DNA of 54,776 nucleotides from Thermoanaerobacterium butyriciformans (GTDB taxonomy: Bacteria; Bacillota; Thermoanaerobacteria; Thermoanaerobacterales; Thermoanaerobacteraceae). The stretch spans positions 1-54,776 of the forward strand of contig NZ_JAGGLT010000021.1 in NCBI RefSeq assembly GCF_017874545.1, in the 5' to 3' direction. Shown piece after piece: positions 25,330 through 34,812 of the stretch (within the stretch, counting starts at the first letter, position 1; every line of letters starts with the position of its first letter). Position numbers and translations under genes: made by a program. The notes below the pieces were generated by a model that did not search any database, had not been told where the DNA came from, and saw only the letters and a program-made list of their open reading frames with translations.

Positions 25330-26348
25330 CATTGTAATTTCAAAATAACATCATTGTTATGGGTGTACATTATATAGTTTGTATTAACACCTGATATATC
25401 GCCACTTCCTGTTATGGTTTCACCACTATTTACATCGATGAGATTTTTTCCGTCAAATGTTACCGTCAAAGCATTGTCCTTTGGCAGTATATACACCTGA
25501 TCTGGGTCAATTGCATGATTTAGCTTTATGTGATTCCAGTCTTTAAAGCTTTTATCTATTGAACCATAATATATTTCCACAACTTTTTTGTTACTATTTA
25601 ACTTTCCTACATACACATTGTCGTTGCTGTCAGTACCAATAAGCGAATATCCACTGCTTAAAAATGTGTATCCTCCACCATTTTTGATTACTCTTATAAT
25701 GCCATTTGACGATTCATACAGAAGTACGTCTTTTCTTTGAAGTTCATACATTTTAGCTATTCTCTTTATTGGAAGCTTCAGATTTGTAATCTGCCCCATT
25801 ATATCGACACGGTATAAATAGCTATATCCATTGGAATCCACAACATTTATATATATCATGTTTGTAAGAGGCGACAAAGTAACATCTTCTATGTGGCTGT
25901 TTCTAGGCGCATATATAAGCTTGTCTATCTTTATCTTATTGTTTATATCAAGGTCATAAGCCTCTAACTGTATTGCCTCACTTCCTCGGCTATACGTCTT
26001 ATAAAAATATATGATTCTGTTTCTATCATTAAGCCATGTGTAGTATTCGATGTTGTTGCTAGCTGCGATAACCTTCTTAATCCCTTGAGTCTTTGTATCT
26101 ACTACAATTATCTGATGGTTTAAAAGATATGAAACATAGCCTCCATCGTAAGATGCCTCTACGCTGTCAGCATCACTTGGGATATTGGCTTTTATTGTTT
26201 TCTTTAATGCATCTGTCTCTGAATTAACTTTTGTTATGTGAAACGTAGTTGTTGTAGATAAATATACATTATTTATATAGAAAAGCACTCCCATTTCTAG
26301 TATCAATGGGAACAGTAGCCATGTAAAAATTCTTCTTATAGCTTTCAT
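25329..26348 (-). CDS. Membrane-anchored beta-propeller-like protein of unknown function
   Basis: Protein of 339 residues with one N-terminal membrane segment (about 9-30, ending at VYLSTTTTFHI) and a large outside part. That part contains repeating strands such as YDGGYVSYLLNHQIIVVDT, YYTWLNDRNRIIYFYKT and DVTLSPLTNMIYINVVDSNG, the pattern of TolB/WD40-like propellers. ATG 26348 has GATGGAGGTATT in front. It begins 12 bases after the phosphodiester glycosidase gene, so the two are coupled. No enzymatic motif is visible; it may bind a polysaccharide or sense the wall, which is speculation. Confidence 0.6.
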   Translation of the reverse strand: MKAIRRIFTWLLFPLILEMGVLFYINNVYLSTTTTFHITKVNSETDALKKTIKANIPSDADSVEASYDGGYVSYLLNHQIIVVDTKTQGIKKVIAASNNIEYYTWLNDRNRIIYFYKTYSRGSEAIQLEAYDLDINNKIKIDKLIYAPRNSHIEDVTLSPLTNMIYINVVDSNGYSYLYRVDIMGQITNLKLPIKRIAKMYELQRKDVLLYESSNGIIRVIKNGGGYTFLSSGYSLIGTDSNDNVYVGKLNSNKKVVEIYYGSIDKSFKDWNHIKLNHAIDPDQVYILPKDNALTVTFDGKNLIDVNSGETITGSGDISGVNTNYIMYTHNNDVILKLQ

Positions 26349-26360
26349 AATACCTCCATC

Positions 26361-27314
26361 TTATTTTGCATAAAATATTGTAGGAACCATCCTCTCCCCT
26401 AAAGGATTTGACGGATTGTTTATGACTTTCCCTTTGTAGTACATAGTAGTAGATGAACCACCATCGAGATTTGTAGCATTTACAGCACCATAATCCAACA
26501 TTATGTTTTGCACATCCTTAAGCGTCGCACCTACGCTAGATATAGCCCTGCCGTCTATGACTAAAAATATCACAGTTCCATCGGCCTTCTGCCCTATGGC
26601 AGTCCTTGGTGCAATTCCCCAGCCACCGTCACCACTTTTTATCATAGGCTTTCCATTTACAACAAGGGCAGGGCCAAAGCTTACAGCTTCTTTTATGTCT
26701 AAATTCTTTATCTCATCTAAAGAGTATTTCCCTACCAATAGCTTGCCATCGCTTGTAAACCCTGCAAGGTCAATTTTGCCATCTTTGCTGTATGCATTGT
26801 TGTAAATAAGTTTTCCATTGTGTATGATGATTCCACCTGGTGTTCCTCCGTTTCCAGTCCACGCCCCATCTACATACCCGATAAATCCACCAGCGTTTAT
26901 GGCAGCTATAGCCCCATTTTCTTTCGCTATCTCACTGACTGTCTCTCCTTCTTTAGGAAGCTTGCTGGATATGCCGACTTGCACTCTTGTGGGGTCATGT
27001 ATAAGGATCACCTTCCCTTTAAATCTGCTGCTGCTTATGTCATTTACTTCGATGGTAGTGTCATGATTGTTTTTAAAGTTTAAAAGACTGCTTTTGCTGC
27101 TGTCTGTAGAAATGCTTGACATCTCTTTCATTATAGCGTCAATCTTGCTTTGTGGCAAAAACAGGGTTGCGATGTATTTATGACTAAATGTAGTCATTGC
27201 AGTTGTTACCAAAGTGTTTCTGATATTCGTAAAAGGCCCGTAAAATATCGAAACTGGTATTACTATAGCAGCCAAAAACACTTGAAATATTACATAAGAT
27301 ATTATCTTCTTCAT
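26361..27314 (-). CDS. Phosphodiester glycosidase (NAGPA-domain) protein
   Basis: Secreted or membrane-anchored protein of 317 residues. An N-terminal membrane segment (about 5-25) is followed by a linker and a NAGPA domain from residue about 90: AAINAGGFIG, GGTPGGIIIHNGKL, FGPALVVNGKPM, APRTAIGQKADGTVIFLVIDG and the final NLDGGSSTTMYYKG, which hold the conserved Asn, Asp and Ser/Thr of the family. Members cleave GlcNAc-1-phosphate-type phosphodiesters, for example in teichoic acids or polysaccharides. Start ATG follows GGGAGAGAG. First gene of a two-gene operon with the membrane beta-propeller protein. Confidence 0.85.
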   Translation of the reverse strand: MKKIISYVIFQVFLAAIVIPVSIFYGPFTNIRNTLVTTAMTTFSHKYIATLFLPQSKIDAIMKEMSSISTDSSKSSLLNFKNNHDTTIEVNDISSSRFKGKVILIHDPTRVQVGISSKLPKEGETVSEIAKENGAIAAINAGGFIGYVDGAWTGNGGTPGGIIIHNGKLIYNNAYSKDGKIDLAGFTSDGKLLVGKYSLDEIKNLDIKEAVSFGPALVVNGKPMIKSGDGGWGIAPRTAIGQKADGTVIFLVIDGRAISSVGATLKDVQNIMLDYGAVNATNLDGGSSTTMYYKGKVINNPSNPLGERMVPTIFYAK

Positions 27315-27414
27315 AAAAAACTCTCTCCCAATTTAGTACCTTATAATTTTACACATATTCTATTATACAAGAAAATTATTAATATTTTATTAAAAAATCA
27401 AAAATATATAAAAA

Positions 27415-27459
27415 AATATATCCTGAATAGCTATTTTTATAGCATAATCAGGATATATT
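27415..27459 (-). terminator. Terminator of the alcohol dehydrogenase gene
   Basis: Twelve-base stem AATATATCCTGA (27415-27426) / TCAGGATATATT (27448-27459), with an inner GCTAT/ATAGC stem, followed on the minus strand by a T run. It lies 15 bases after the stop codon. Confidence 0.88.
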
Positions 27460-27473
27460 TTACATATATTGGG

Positions 27474-28643
27474 TTATTTTGCAAGATTGTATATGTTTAT
27501 TATGTCATCTTTCGTAAGTTTAACAAATTGCCCAACGGTTGTTGTACCATTTGACGTGCATTTGTCAGCCATCTCTTCAAACCTGTCATAAGGTATATTA
27601 GCCTCCTTCAGTGTCACAGGAAGACCTATATTTCTAAAGAAATCTTCAAGTCTTTTTATACCTTCCAGTGCTATCTCCTCTCTGTCGGTAAATGTCAAGT
27701 CTACATCCCAAACTTTAACGGCAAACTGGACAAATCTATCCAAGTCGTGTTTGTACACATATTTCATCCATGCTGGGAATATTATAGCAAGACCTGCGCC
27801 GTGTGCTATATCGTAGATTGCGCTTAGTTCATGCTCAATCCTGTGTGACGCCCAATCACCGATTCTTCCCGTATCCAGCAGTCCATTATGTGCAATAGTA
27901 CCTGCCCACATCACTTCAGCTCTCGCATCATAGTCTTCAGGATTTTCAATAAGCCTTGGAACATTGTTTATCATTGTCTTAAGCGTTGCTTCACAAAGCC
28001 TATCTGTAAGATCTACATTGCGGACATTTGTAAAGTACCTTTCCATTATATGAGCCATTATATCCGCTGCACCTGCAGCCGTCTGATACTGAGGAAGTGT
28101 GTACAAAAGCTCTGGATTCATTATGGCAAACTGAGGCCTTATGAGATCAGAGTGTATACCCTTCTTGTACCAACCATCTTCATTTGTTATGACTGCACTG
28201 TCACTGGCTTCGCTTCCTGTTGCAGCCAATGTCAATATTACACCTACTGGCAATGCCTTTTCAATCTCAGCTTTACCTACAAAGAAATCCCACACATCGC
28301 CATCGTAAAGCGCACCAACAGCAATAGCCTTTGCAGTGTCTATGGCACTGCCGCCACCTACGGCCAATATGAAGTCAATTCCGTTTTCTTTGCAAATCTT
28401 TATCCCTTCATAAACCAAGCTAAGCCTTGGATTTGGTTTTACTCCTGATAATTCTATGTAATCAACACCATTGTCTTTTAGCGATTTTACGACTTTGTCG
28501 TAAAGACCTGTCTTTTTTATGCTGCCACTGCCGTAGACAAACAATACTTTTTTTGAATATTTTTTTGTCTCTTGGCCTACTCTATTTTCAGTCCCTTTGC
28601 CAAAGATGATCTTTGTCGGACAAACAAAATCAAAATTGTTCAT
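27474..28643 (-). CDS. bdhA: Iron-containing alcohol dehydrogenase (NAD(P)H-dependent butanol dehydrogenase type)
   Basis: Group III alcohol dehydrogenase of 389 residues reducing aldehydes to alcohols at the end of fermentation. The NAD(P)-binding GGGSAIDTAKAIA and the iron ligands Asp/His in GAADIMAHIMERYF and His in HELSAIYDIAHGAGLA are visible. The start (FDFVCPTKIIFGKGTE) and length match BdhA/YqhD-like enzymes of clostridia and Thermoanaerobacterium. ATG follows AGAGGGTGTT. Single-gene unit with an extended -10 promoter and strong terminator. Cofactor and chain-length preference cannot be read here; the symbol is by resemblance. Confidence 0.88.
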   Translation of the reverse strand: MNNFDFVCPTKIIFGKGTENRVGQETKKYSKKVLFVYGSGSIKKTGLYDKVVKSLKDNGVDYIELSGVKPNPRLSLVYEGIKICKENGIDFILAVGGGSAIDTAKAIAVGALYDGDVWDFFVGKAEIEKALPVGVILTLAATGSEASDSAVITNEDGWYKKGIHSDLIRPQFAIMNPELLYTLPQYQTAAGAADIMAHIMERYFTNVRNVDLTDRLCEATLKTMINNVPRLIENPEDYDARAEVMWAGTIAHNGLLDTGRIGDWASHRIEHELSAIYDIAHGAGLAIIFPAWMKYVYKHDLDRFVQFAVKVWDVDLTFTDREEIALEGIKRLEDFFRNIGLPVTLKEANIPYDRFEEMADKCTSNGTTTVGQFVKLTKDDIINIYNLAK

Positions 28644-28680
28644 AAAATAACACCCTCTTTTTAATAGTTCTTTCTAAATA

Positions 28681-28689
28681 ATTATACCA
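28681..28689 (-). promoter_or_regulatory. Extended -10 promoter of bdhA
   Basis: TGGTATAAT on the minus strand, 38 bases before the bdhA start; the -35 region is poor (TATGTT), as often with extended -10 promoters. Confidence 0.5.
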
Positions 28690-28744
28690 CTGGTTTTTTT
28701 AAAAACATATTTTTGATGGTGTACTATGATACCGCTTAATATGT

Positions 28745-28772
28745 AACAATTAATATACTACTTCATATATTA
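28745..28772 (+). promoter_or_regulatory. Sigma-K-like promoter of the collagen-like gene
   Basis: AACA (28745-28748), 15 bases, CATATATTA (28764-28772), matching the sigma-K pattern (mACm, about 16, CATAnnnTA). No sigma-A pair is visible. Late mother-cell expression would suit a spore-surface protein. Confidence 0.45.
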
Positions 28773-28777
28773 TTTTT

Positions 28778-28805
28778 AGAACACGATCATATTTAATCGT
28801 GCTCT
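28778..28805 (+). promoter_or_regulatory. Leader hairpin before the collagen-like gene
   Basis: AGAACACGAT pairs with ATCGTGCTCT (one mismatch) around an 8-base loop. It would form the very 5' end of the transcript and end 15 bases before the ribosome site, so it may stabilise the mRNA; alternatively it is an operator. Confidence 0.5.
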
Positions 28806-28830
28806 AAATATTCCAAACGAGGTGGTTGTT

Positions 28831-29817
28831 TTGCCAACTATTCAAATTAACCCTACTGACGATGCTTATATATCGCAGTACTTTCCTACTCAAAATTTCG
28901 GCAATTCTATTTCACTATTTACTGGCGAATATTTAAGGTTTGGAAATATGCTGGATGCTTACAGAACACTATTGAAATTTGACTTGTCGGGAGCTATACC
29001 ATCTGGCAATGTAATGACAGATGCTAAACTGTATCTTTATGTAAACAGAAAAGATATGCCTGACAGCGTACTGTATCCACAGAATATTACAATCTATGAA
29101 AACTTAAATGACTTCAGTCAATCGACGGTAACTTGGAATACGGCACCTTTTACCGTCGTAACTCCTTATAGTTTTACTGTTACCGACAGCATGGTAGGAA
29201 GCTATATAGGAATTGATATAACAAATTTAGCGTATAAATGGCTCTTAACACCATCTTTAAACTTTGGCATAACCATAAGAGGAATAGAAAATGTAGTTGA
29301 CACTATAATAGGATATGAATCAACCAACAATGTAAATAAACCATATCTGGAAATAACTTATGAACCATGTCCTGTATGTCCGACTGGTCCAACAGGTCCG
29401 ACTGGCCCGACTGGTCCTACTGGCGCAGGTATAGCAGCTTACGGATATATTTACAACACAACTGGTGATACTATTTTACTAGGCAATGATGTAACATTTG
29501 ACAGCAATGGACCATTAGTAGGCATCTCCCACACAGCAGGAACCGCACCTATAACGTTTGACATCGGCGGAACCTATAGAGTAGGTTTTACTACAACAGC
29601 TTCAGCCGCAGTATTAAATTCAATGGTATTGACATTAAATGGTACTCCATTACCTGAAACGCAGTACTCTACCATTATCAATGCAACAGAATTAGTAGGT
29701 GAAGCTATAATAACTGTATCTGCAGGAGACGTATTGACTTTGAGAAATACAGGCGTCGCCTTGACTTTAGCTTCTGGAGTCGTAAATGCTTCTATCACAT
29801 TGCTAAAGCTTGACTGA
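28831..29817 (+). CDS. DNRLRE / collagen-like / BclA-C-like surface protein
   Basis: Probable spore- or cell-surface protein of 328 residues in three parts: a DNRLRE-type beta domain (about 1-185; DAYISQYFPTQNFG, YRTLLKFDLS, STVTWNTAP, GIDITNLAYKW), a short collagen-like stretch of five Gly-Pro-Thr triplets starting after PCPVCPT, and a C-terminal jelly-roll-like domain (about 200-328) resembling the BclA trimerisation domain. No signal peptide is seen, as with many spore-coat and exosporium proteins. The start is TTG 28831, because ACGAGGTGGTTGTT is its ribosome site; earlier GTG codons lie inside that site. The threonines in the triplets are potential glycosylation sites and a glycosyltransferase gene follows. 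Confidence 0.8.
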   Translation: MPTIQINPTDDAYISQYFPTQNFGNSISLFTGEYLRFGNMLDAYRTLLKFDLSGAIPSGNVMTDAKLYLYVNRKDMPDSVLYPQNITIYENLNDFSQSTVTWNTAPFTVVTPYSFTVTDSMVGSYIGIDITNLAYKWLLTPSLNFGITIRGIENVVDTIIGYESTNNVNKPYLEITYEPCPVCPTGPTGPTGPTGPTGAGIAAYGYIYNTTGDTILLGNDVTFDSNGPLVGISHTAGTAPITFDIGGTYRVGFTTTASAAVLNSMVLTLNGTPLPETQYSTIINATELVGEAIITVSAGDVLTLRNTGVALTLASGVVNASITLLKLD

Positions 29818-29826
29818 TATTAAAAG

Positions 29827-29862
29827 ACATCTAAGGGTTTGGTTTTGCCAACCCTTAGATGT
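29827..29862 (+). terminator. Intercistronic hairpin
   Basis: Thirteen-base perfect stem ACATCTAAGGGTT (29827-29839) / AACCCTTAGATGT (29850-29862). The following bases are only moderately T-rich, so partial termination with read-through into the glycosyltransferase gene is likely. Confidence 0.6.
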
Positions 29863-29896
29863 AAATTTATTGAAATCAGATAAGGGGGGATAACAT

Positions 29897-30976
29897 ATGT
29901 GCCAAAGTATAACTATAAGTCTGTGCATGATAGTAAAAAATGAAGAACTGACATTGGATAGGTGCTTAACATCCATAAAAGATGCGGTAGATGAAATAAT
30001 CATAGTTGATACAGGTTCTACTGACTTAACAAAAAATATTGGAAAGAAATATACTGATAAAATATTTGATTTTAAGTGGATAGACGATTTTAGCGCAGCA
30101 AGAAATTTTTCATTTAGCAAAGCGACAATGGATTATATATTATGGCTTGATGCGGATGATTATGTGGAACCAGGCGATTTAGAAAAACTTATAAATCTTA
30201 AAAACAATTTTGACCCATCTATTGACTCAGTGACGATGAAATACGTCCTGACTAAAACATCAAATGGCAATCCATCTTTTATAAGCATTAGAAATCGCCT
30301 AATAAAAAGAGCAAAAAACTTCAAATGGATTGGCGCAGTACACGAATATCTTGAGGTCTACGGAAAAATTTACGATAGTGATATAAAAATTACGCATGGC
30401 AAAGTAAAAAATACGCCCAATAGAAATATTGAAATTTATGAAAAAATGATTAAAAGCAAAATAGATTTTACCCCAAGAGATATGTTTTACTATGCAAATG
30501 AATTGGCCGAACACAAAAGGTATGCTGAGGCCGTTCAATATTACAACATGTTTATAGACTCCAAGAAAGGATGGATGGAAGATATACTGTATTCTCTCGG
30601 AAAGCTTGCTGACTGCTATGAAGCTTTAGGAGATTTAAATAAAAGAGATGAAGTTCTTTTTAAATCTTTTGAATACGACGTGCCAAGGCCTGAATTCTGT
30701 TGCAGATTAGGTTATAAATTTTTGCAGGAAAACAAGATAAAACAATCTATTTTCTGGTATGAGCTTGCGACAAAAGTCGAAAAACCTAATCAAGGCTTTG
30801 TAAATATAGCATGTTCAACATGGCTTCCACATATTCAGTTGTGCATATGCTATTATAGATTAGGTGACATAGAAAAATCATATATGCATAATGAAGAAGC
30901 GAGAAAGTATGACCCAAATAATCCTATGGTACTTCAAAACAAAGCATTTTTAGAAAGCTTATTAAATAACAAATGA
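29897..30976 (+). CDS. Family 2 glycosyltransferase with C-terminal TPR repeats
   Basis: Cytoplasmic GT-A glycosyltransferase of 359 residues. The N-terminal domain (1-230) shows SLCMIVKNEELTLDRCL, IIIVDTGSTD and the metal/nucleotide-sugar DxD in LWLDADDYVEPG, then the acceptor-side WIGAVHEYLE. Helical TPR-like repeats occupy about 200-359 (for example AEAVQYYNMFIDSKKGWMED). This architecture is typical of enzymes that glycosylate proteins, such as SunS-like and spore-protein glycosyltransferases. The ribosome site AAGGGGGGAT is very strong. Its position directly after the collagen-like gene suggests that protein as acceptor, which is inference. Confidence 0.85.
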   Translation: MCQSITISLCMIVKNEELTLDRCLTSIKDAVDEIIIVDTGSTDLTKNIGKKYTDKIFDFKWIDDFSAARNFSFSKATMDYILWLDADDYVEPGDLEKLINLKNNFDPSIDSVTMKYVLTKTSNGNPSFISIRNRLIKRAKNFKWIGAVHEYLEVYGKIYDSDIKITHGKVKNTPNRNIEIYEKMIKSKIDFTPRDMFYYANELAEHKRYAEAVQYYNMFIDSKKGWMEDILYSLGKLADCYEALGDLNKRDEVLFKSFEYDVPRPEFCCRLGYKFLQENKIKQSIFWYELATKVEKPNQGFVNIACSTWLPHIQLCICYYRLGDIEKSYMHNEEARKYDPNNPMVLQNKAFLESLLNNK

Positions 30977-30977
30977 T

Positions 30978-31028
30978 TATAAGCATAACCTGGTATATTT
31001 ATTATTGTTATATCAGGTTATGCTTATA
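30978..31028. terminator. Bidirectional terminator between the glycosyltransferase and asnB
   Basis: Fifteen-base perfect stem TATAAGCATAACCTG (30978-30992) / CAGGTTATGCTTATA (31014-31028) between two converging genes; flanks are A/T-rich both ways. Confidence 0.85.
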
Positions 31029-31051
31029 TAAACTATTTATACTACATTGAC

Positions 31052-32563
31052 TTAAGCATATATTTGAAAATCATCAAGGCTTCGGCTTCTACCCATCTCA
31101 TTAATAAAAGCGTCAACAGCAAATTGCTCTTTTAAAATATTGTAGTAGTACATCTCCTCTTTTGACTTTATCTCAAATCCATTAGCCAATTTCTTATTTT
31201 TAACAAAATATCTGTCACTTATCTCTGACTCTGCTAATGAATTTAAAACTTCATTTGTGCCAGTACCAATCGAAAATTTTTCTTTCCTCCTCCAAACAAT
31301 TGAATCAGGTAGATACTCTTCCGCAGTCTTTCTAAGAATCCACTTTTCTGTTTTATCTTTTTCGCTTATTTTATAAGATGGCTTTATTTTAAAAGCATAG
31401 TGAATCATTTCTGTATCTAAAAAAGGCACTCTTCCTTCTATAGAATTAGCCATTGTCATCCTGTCAACTCGTTGTAAATTACTGTTGTGCAAATTTCCTG
31501 TTATACTTCTAAGTTCTGTGTGCATTTCCCAATTATTTGAGTAATTTTTTAAATAATGATAACCACCAAATAGTTCATCTGCACCTTCACCAGATAAGAC
31601 AACTTTTACATATTTGCTGGCAAGCTTAGATACAAAGTATGTCGCAACAGCACTCCGTACTAAAGCTGGATCACAGGATTCAAGATAATATATAACTTTT
31701 GGCAGTATTTTCTTTATATCGTCTTCTGTATAAATTAACTCATGGTGAATTGTACCAATATAGTCTGCAACAATCCTTGCGTTTTTTATATCATTACTGC
31801 CTTCCATGCCAACTGCAAAGGAATTTAAATTCTTCTTGTACTTTGCAGCAATGGCAGCTATAAGGCTGCTATCAAGACCACCACTAAGAAATACTCCAAC
31901 TGGAACATCAGCAACTAATCTTTTCCTCACTGAATCCTCTAATCTAAGCCTTAGTCCATTTACTATATCATCTGCATTTTTTATATTTATTGGATCTTGT
32001 TCTATAGAAAAATATTTTGAAAATCCATTTTTTGTTGTATATGTTTGTCCATTAGGAAATTCATTTATATCGTCTGTGACAACTTGCAACGCCTTAATCT
32101 CCGATGCAAAAGCCAAATAACCTTCTTCTGTATAACCGTAATACAATGGCTTTATGCCTAGTGGATCCCTAGCCATAAATATTGTTTTTTCAATAGAATC
32201 ATAAATAACCAGCGAAAACATGCCATCCAAGTAATTAACACAGTCCTCTTTTAATTCTTCGTATAAATGAATTATCACCTCACTATCTGTATTTGTGGCA
32301 AAATTATGATTTTTTAACTCACTTCTTAATGACTTGTAATTGTAAATTTCACCATTAAATATCATCCAATATCTTCCGTCTTCATTTTTCATCGGTTGCC
32401 TACCACTATATAAGTCAATTATCGTCAACCTATTATGTCCTAATGTAATATTTGAGTCTGAAAATACACCATGATCGTCTGGTCCACGATGTATAATTTT
32501 CTCCAGCATCATTTTAACCCTATTCGTCTCATTTCCATGAAATATACCAGCTATCCCGCACAA
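31052..32563 (-). CDS. asnB: Asparagine synthetase (glutamine-hydrolysing)
   Basis: Makes asparagine from aspartate, glutamine and ATP; 503 residues. The glutaminase half begins with the nucleophile Cys2 (MCGIAGIFHG) and shows RGPDDHG, FNGEIYNY and TDSEVIIH; the synthetase half has the PP-loop SGGLDSSLIAAI and SGEGADELFGGYHYL. The start codon is TTG at 32563 after AAGGAGATGATTA, and it is fixed by the need for the N-terminal cysteine. It is shorter than E. coli AsnB (about 550), with a reduced C-terminus. It converges on the glycosyltransferase gene and is not obviously part of any operon. Confidence 0.92.
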   Translation of the reverse strand: MCGIAGIFHGNETNRVKMMLEKIIHRGPDDHGVFSDSNITLGHNRLTIIDLYSGRQPMKNEDGRYWMIFNGEIYNYKSLRSELKNHNFATNTDSEVIIHLYEELKEDCVNYLDGMFSLVIYDSIEKTIFMARDPLGIKPLYYGYTEEGYLAFASEIKALQVVTDDINEFPNGQTYTTKNGFSKYFSIEQDPINIKNADDIVNGLRLRLEDSVRKRLVADVPVGVFLSGGLDSSLIAAIAAKYKKNLNSFAVGMEGSNDIKNARIVADYIGTIHHELIYTEDDIKKILPKVIYYLESCDPALVRSAVATYFVSKLASKYVKVVLSGEGADELFGGYHYLKNYSNNWEMHTELRSITGNLHNSNLQRVDRMTMANSIEGRVPFLDTEMIHYAFKIKPSYKISEKDKTEKWILRKTAEEYLPDSIVWRRKEKFSIGTGTNEVLNSLAESEISDRYFVKNKKLANGFEIKSKEEMYYYNILKEQFAVDAFINEMGRSRSLDDFQIYA

Positions 32564-32710
32564 AAGATAATCATCTCCTTATAATCAGAATTTTTTGATA
32601 TAGAATAAAATTACATCAATACCATTATACAATATTATACAGTAAAAATCTAGGCAATGAATATATTGGTTAATGCTTAATAGTTATAAAATTTAGAATT
32701 AAAGTGATAA

Positions 32711-32745
32711 AAAGAACAGGTCTTTTCACTTACCTGTTCTTTTTT
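32711..32745. terminator. Terminator of the chemoreceptor gene
   Basis: AAAGAACAGG (32711-32720) pairs with CCTGTTCTTT (32733-32742), with T-rich flanks on both strands, directly after the stop codon. Confidence 0.85.
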
Positions 32746-32749
32746 ATAC

Positions 32750-34726
32750 TTACTCTATTTTAAACATCTTAAGAGATTCCATGAGTTCTTCTGCATACCC
32801 TTTAAGCTCATTTGCCGTACTTGAAAGCTCCTCAATTATAGCTGTTTGCTCTTGTGATGATGCCGAAATCTCCTCAGTAGACGCCGCAGTTTCCTCCGAT
32901 ACAGCGGCTATATCCTGCACAGCATCAACGATCTTGTTCTTATTGGCTTCTATCTCTTTTAAAGAGCCGTTCAGGCTGTTTATCATGTCTGTCACAAACT
33001 TCAAGGCTTGTATAATGCCTTCGAATATCTCTTTCGTGTTATTGACGGAATTGCTTTGCTCCATGACGATGTTATTAGCATTTTCCACCGTTGCCACCGT
33101 TTCATTTACGTCATTTTGTATCTCAGCTATAAGCTCTGATATGCTTTTAGCTGCAATGCTTGACTCATCAGCCAATTTTCTCACTTCGTCAGCAACGACT
33201 GCAAAGCCTTTTCCAGCCTCTCCAGCCCTTGCAGCTTCTATAGCTGCATTTAAAGACAATAAATTGGTCTGATCCGCTATCTGCCTTATGGTATCCACTA
33301 TCTTTCCTATTTGGTTTGATTTATCTCTCAAGAAAAGGGTAGATTCTCTTACTTTGTTATTAGATTCGATGCTTTGCTGCGTCTTAGCTAAAAGGCTTTC
33401 GATTATCTCATTGCTACTTTCTGAAATCATGTTTATGTTTGTGACTTCGTCCAAAATATTGTTGGAGTCGTTCATAGCCGTATCTATAAGCTTTCCAAGC
33501 TCCAATGTTGCTTTAGCACTGCTTTGAGCACTTTCTGCCTGATTCGATGAACCTTCAGCTATCTGCTCTATTGCTTTTGCTACATCCTGCATTGTGGACG
33601 AAACTTGCTCTGATGATGATGCAATGTTATTTGAAACGTTATTTACAGACTCAGCCACATTTTTTATCTTTATTACCAATGACCGTATTCCTTCAATCAT
33701 GTCATTGTAACTCTTAGAAAGCAGGCCTACTTCATCTCTTGATTTTATATCAGTGCTAAGCACAAGCTCTCCTTTTGACGCCTTTTCCATCGTCTTTGAT
33801 ATTTTCCTGATGCCACCTGTCAAAGTGGAAATAAAGATAAATGCCAAAATAAGCCCAAATATAAGGCAGATAATCATTACAGTGATCATCGTATTCCTTA
33901 TGGAGCTTGTATCAGCATTTAGCTCCTGAATAGTCGTAGTAACGACGCCGATCCATCCAAATTCGCTTAGCTTTTTGACTCTGGCAAACTTCAACTGGTT
34001 ATTAAAAGTATACTCCATCGTCTTATTGTTAAGGGACAAAAGCTGTTTGCCAAAGCTGTACCTCGTCATTTTTGTAAACATCTCAGTTTTATCTGGATGT
34101 GATATGACAGTGCCATCACTTGTCATCAAGTAAAAGTATCCTGAATTTCCTATCTTTATACTGCTTATGGCATCCGAAAGCTTCGATAGATCTATGTCGA
34201 TGCCTACGACTCCTGCTAAGTTTTGGTTTTCATCAAATATAGCTTTTGACATGGTTATCTCGGGTTTACCAGACAGGATGTCCTTGTAAGGCTCAGTAGA
34301 AGCAATAGCACCTCCTGCATCTAAAGCAGCTTGATACCAAGGCCTTTTAGTGAGATCTACGCCACTTACATCTTGAACAGGGTAGATGATGGTCTTACCG
34401 TCTTTAGCTGTAAAATAAGCATTTAATATGATCGAATTGTTGTCTTCTACACCTTTTAATTTATCCAGCAAGCTACTTGAATCGCCGGTTTTTATGTAGT
34501 TTTTAAGGTCGCTGGAATTGGCAATATCATTAAGTGAAATCTCCGCGTTTTGCTTCACCATTCCAACGTAATTGTCAAGCACTTCAAGTGCTGCCTGATT
34601 TGACTTGTCTATTCTGGTTTTAAGTATTGTCTGGGCTTCATTCATTGAATAATAGCCTGTAATGAGAAGTGGTACGACGATAAATATAGTAACCAATGCA
34701 AAAATCTTGATTCTTATGCTTTTCAC
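32750..34726 (-). CDS. Methyl-accepting chemotaxis protein
   Basis: Transmembrane chemoreceptor, 658 residues. Membrane segment 1 (about 7-27), an extracellular dCache-type sensor (about 35-275; [41 protein letters not shown]), membrane segment 2 (about 280-303), a HAMP domain and a long cytoplasmic coiled coil with the signalling hairpin tip [26 protein letters not shown]. The start codon is GTG 34726 after AGGTGATAAGGCA. Ligand unknown; dCache receptors of this kind often bind amino acids or other small organics. Single-gene unit. Confidence 0.93.
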   Translation of the reverse strand: MKSIRIKIFALVTIFIVVPLLITGYYSMNEAQTILKTRIDKSNQAALEVLDNYVGMVKQNAEISLNDIANSSDLKNYIKTGDSSSLLDKLKGVEDNNSIILNAYFTAKDGKTIIYPVQDVSGVDLTKRPWYQAALDAGGAIASTEPYKDILSGKPEITMSKAIFDENQNLAGVVGIDIDLSKLSDAISSIKIGNSGYFYLMTSDGTVISHPDKTEMFTKMTRYSFGKQLLSLNNKTMEYTFNNQLKFARVKKLSEFGWIGVVTTTIQELNADTSSIRNTMITVMIICLIFGLILAFIFISTLTGGIRKISKTMEKASKGELVLSTDIKSRDEVGLLSKSYNDMIEGIRSLVIKIKNVAESVNNVSNNIASSSEQVSSTMQDVAKAIEQIAEGSSNQAESAQSSAKATLELGKLIDTAMNDSNNILDEVTNINMISESSNEIIESLLAKTQQSIESNNKVRESTLFLRDKSNQIGKIVDTIRQIADQTNLLSLNAAIEAARAGEAGKGFAVVADEVRKLADESSIAAKSISELIAEIQNDVNETVATVENANNIVMEQSNSVNNTKEIFEGIIQALKFVTDMINSLNGSLKEIEANKNKIVDAVQDIAAVSEETAASTEEISASSQEQTAIIEELSSTANELKGYAEELMESLKMFKIE

Positions 34727-34812
34727 TGCCTTATCACCTCATGTATTAATTTCGCTTATAGTTATTTTATCGGCTATTTCAACAATAATCTTAAGTGTTT
34801 TTTGTATTTTTC

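Noticed and set aside
29385-29430. Short tandem nine-base repeat
   Set aside because: It encodes the Gly-Pro-Thr triplets of the collagen-like stretch and stays in frame; not a separate element.
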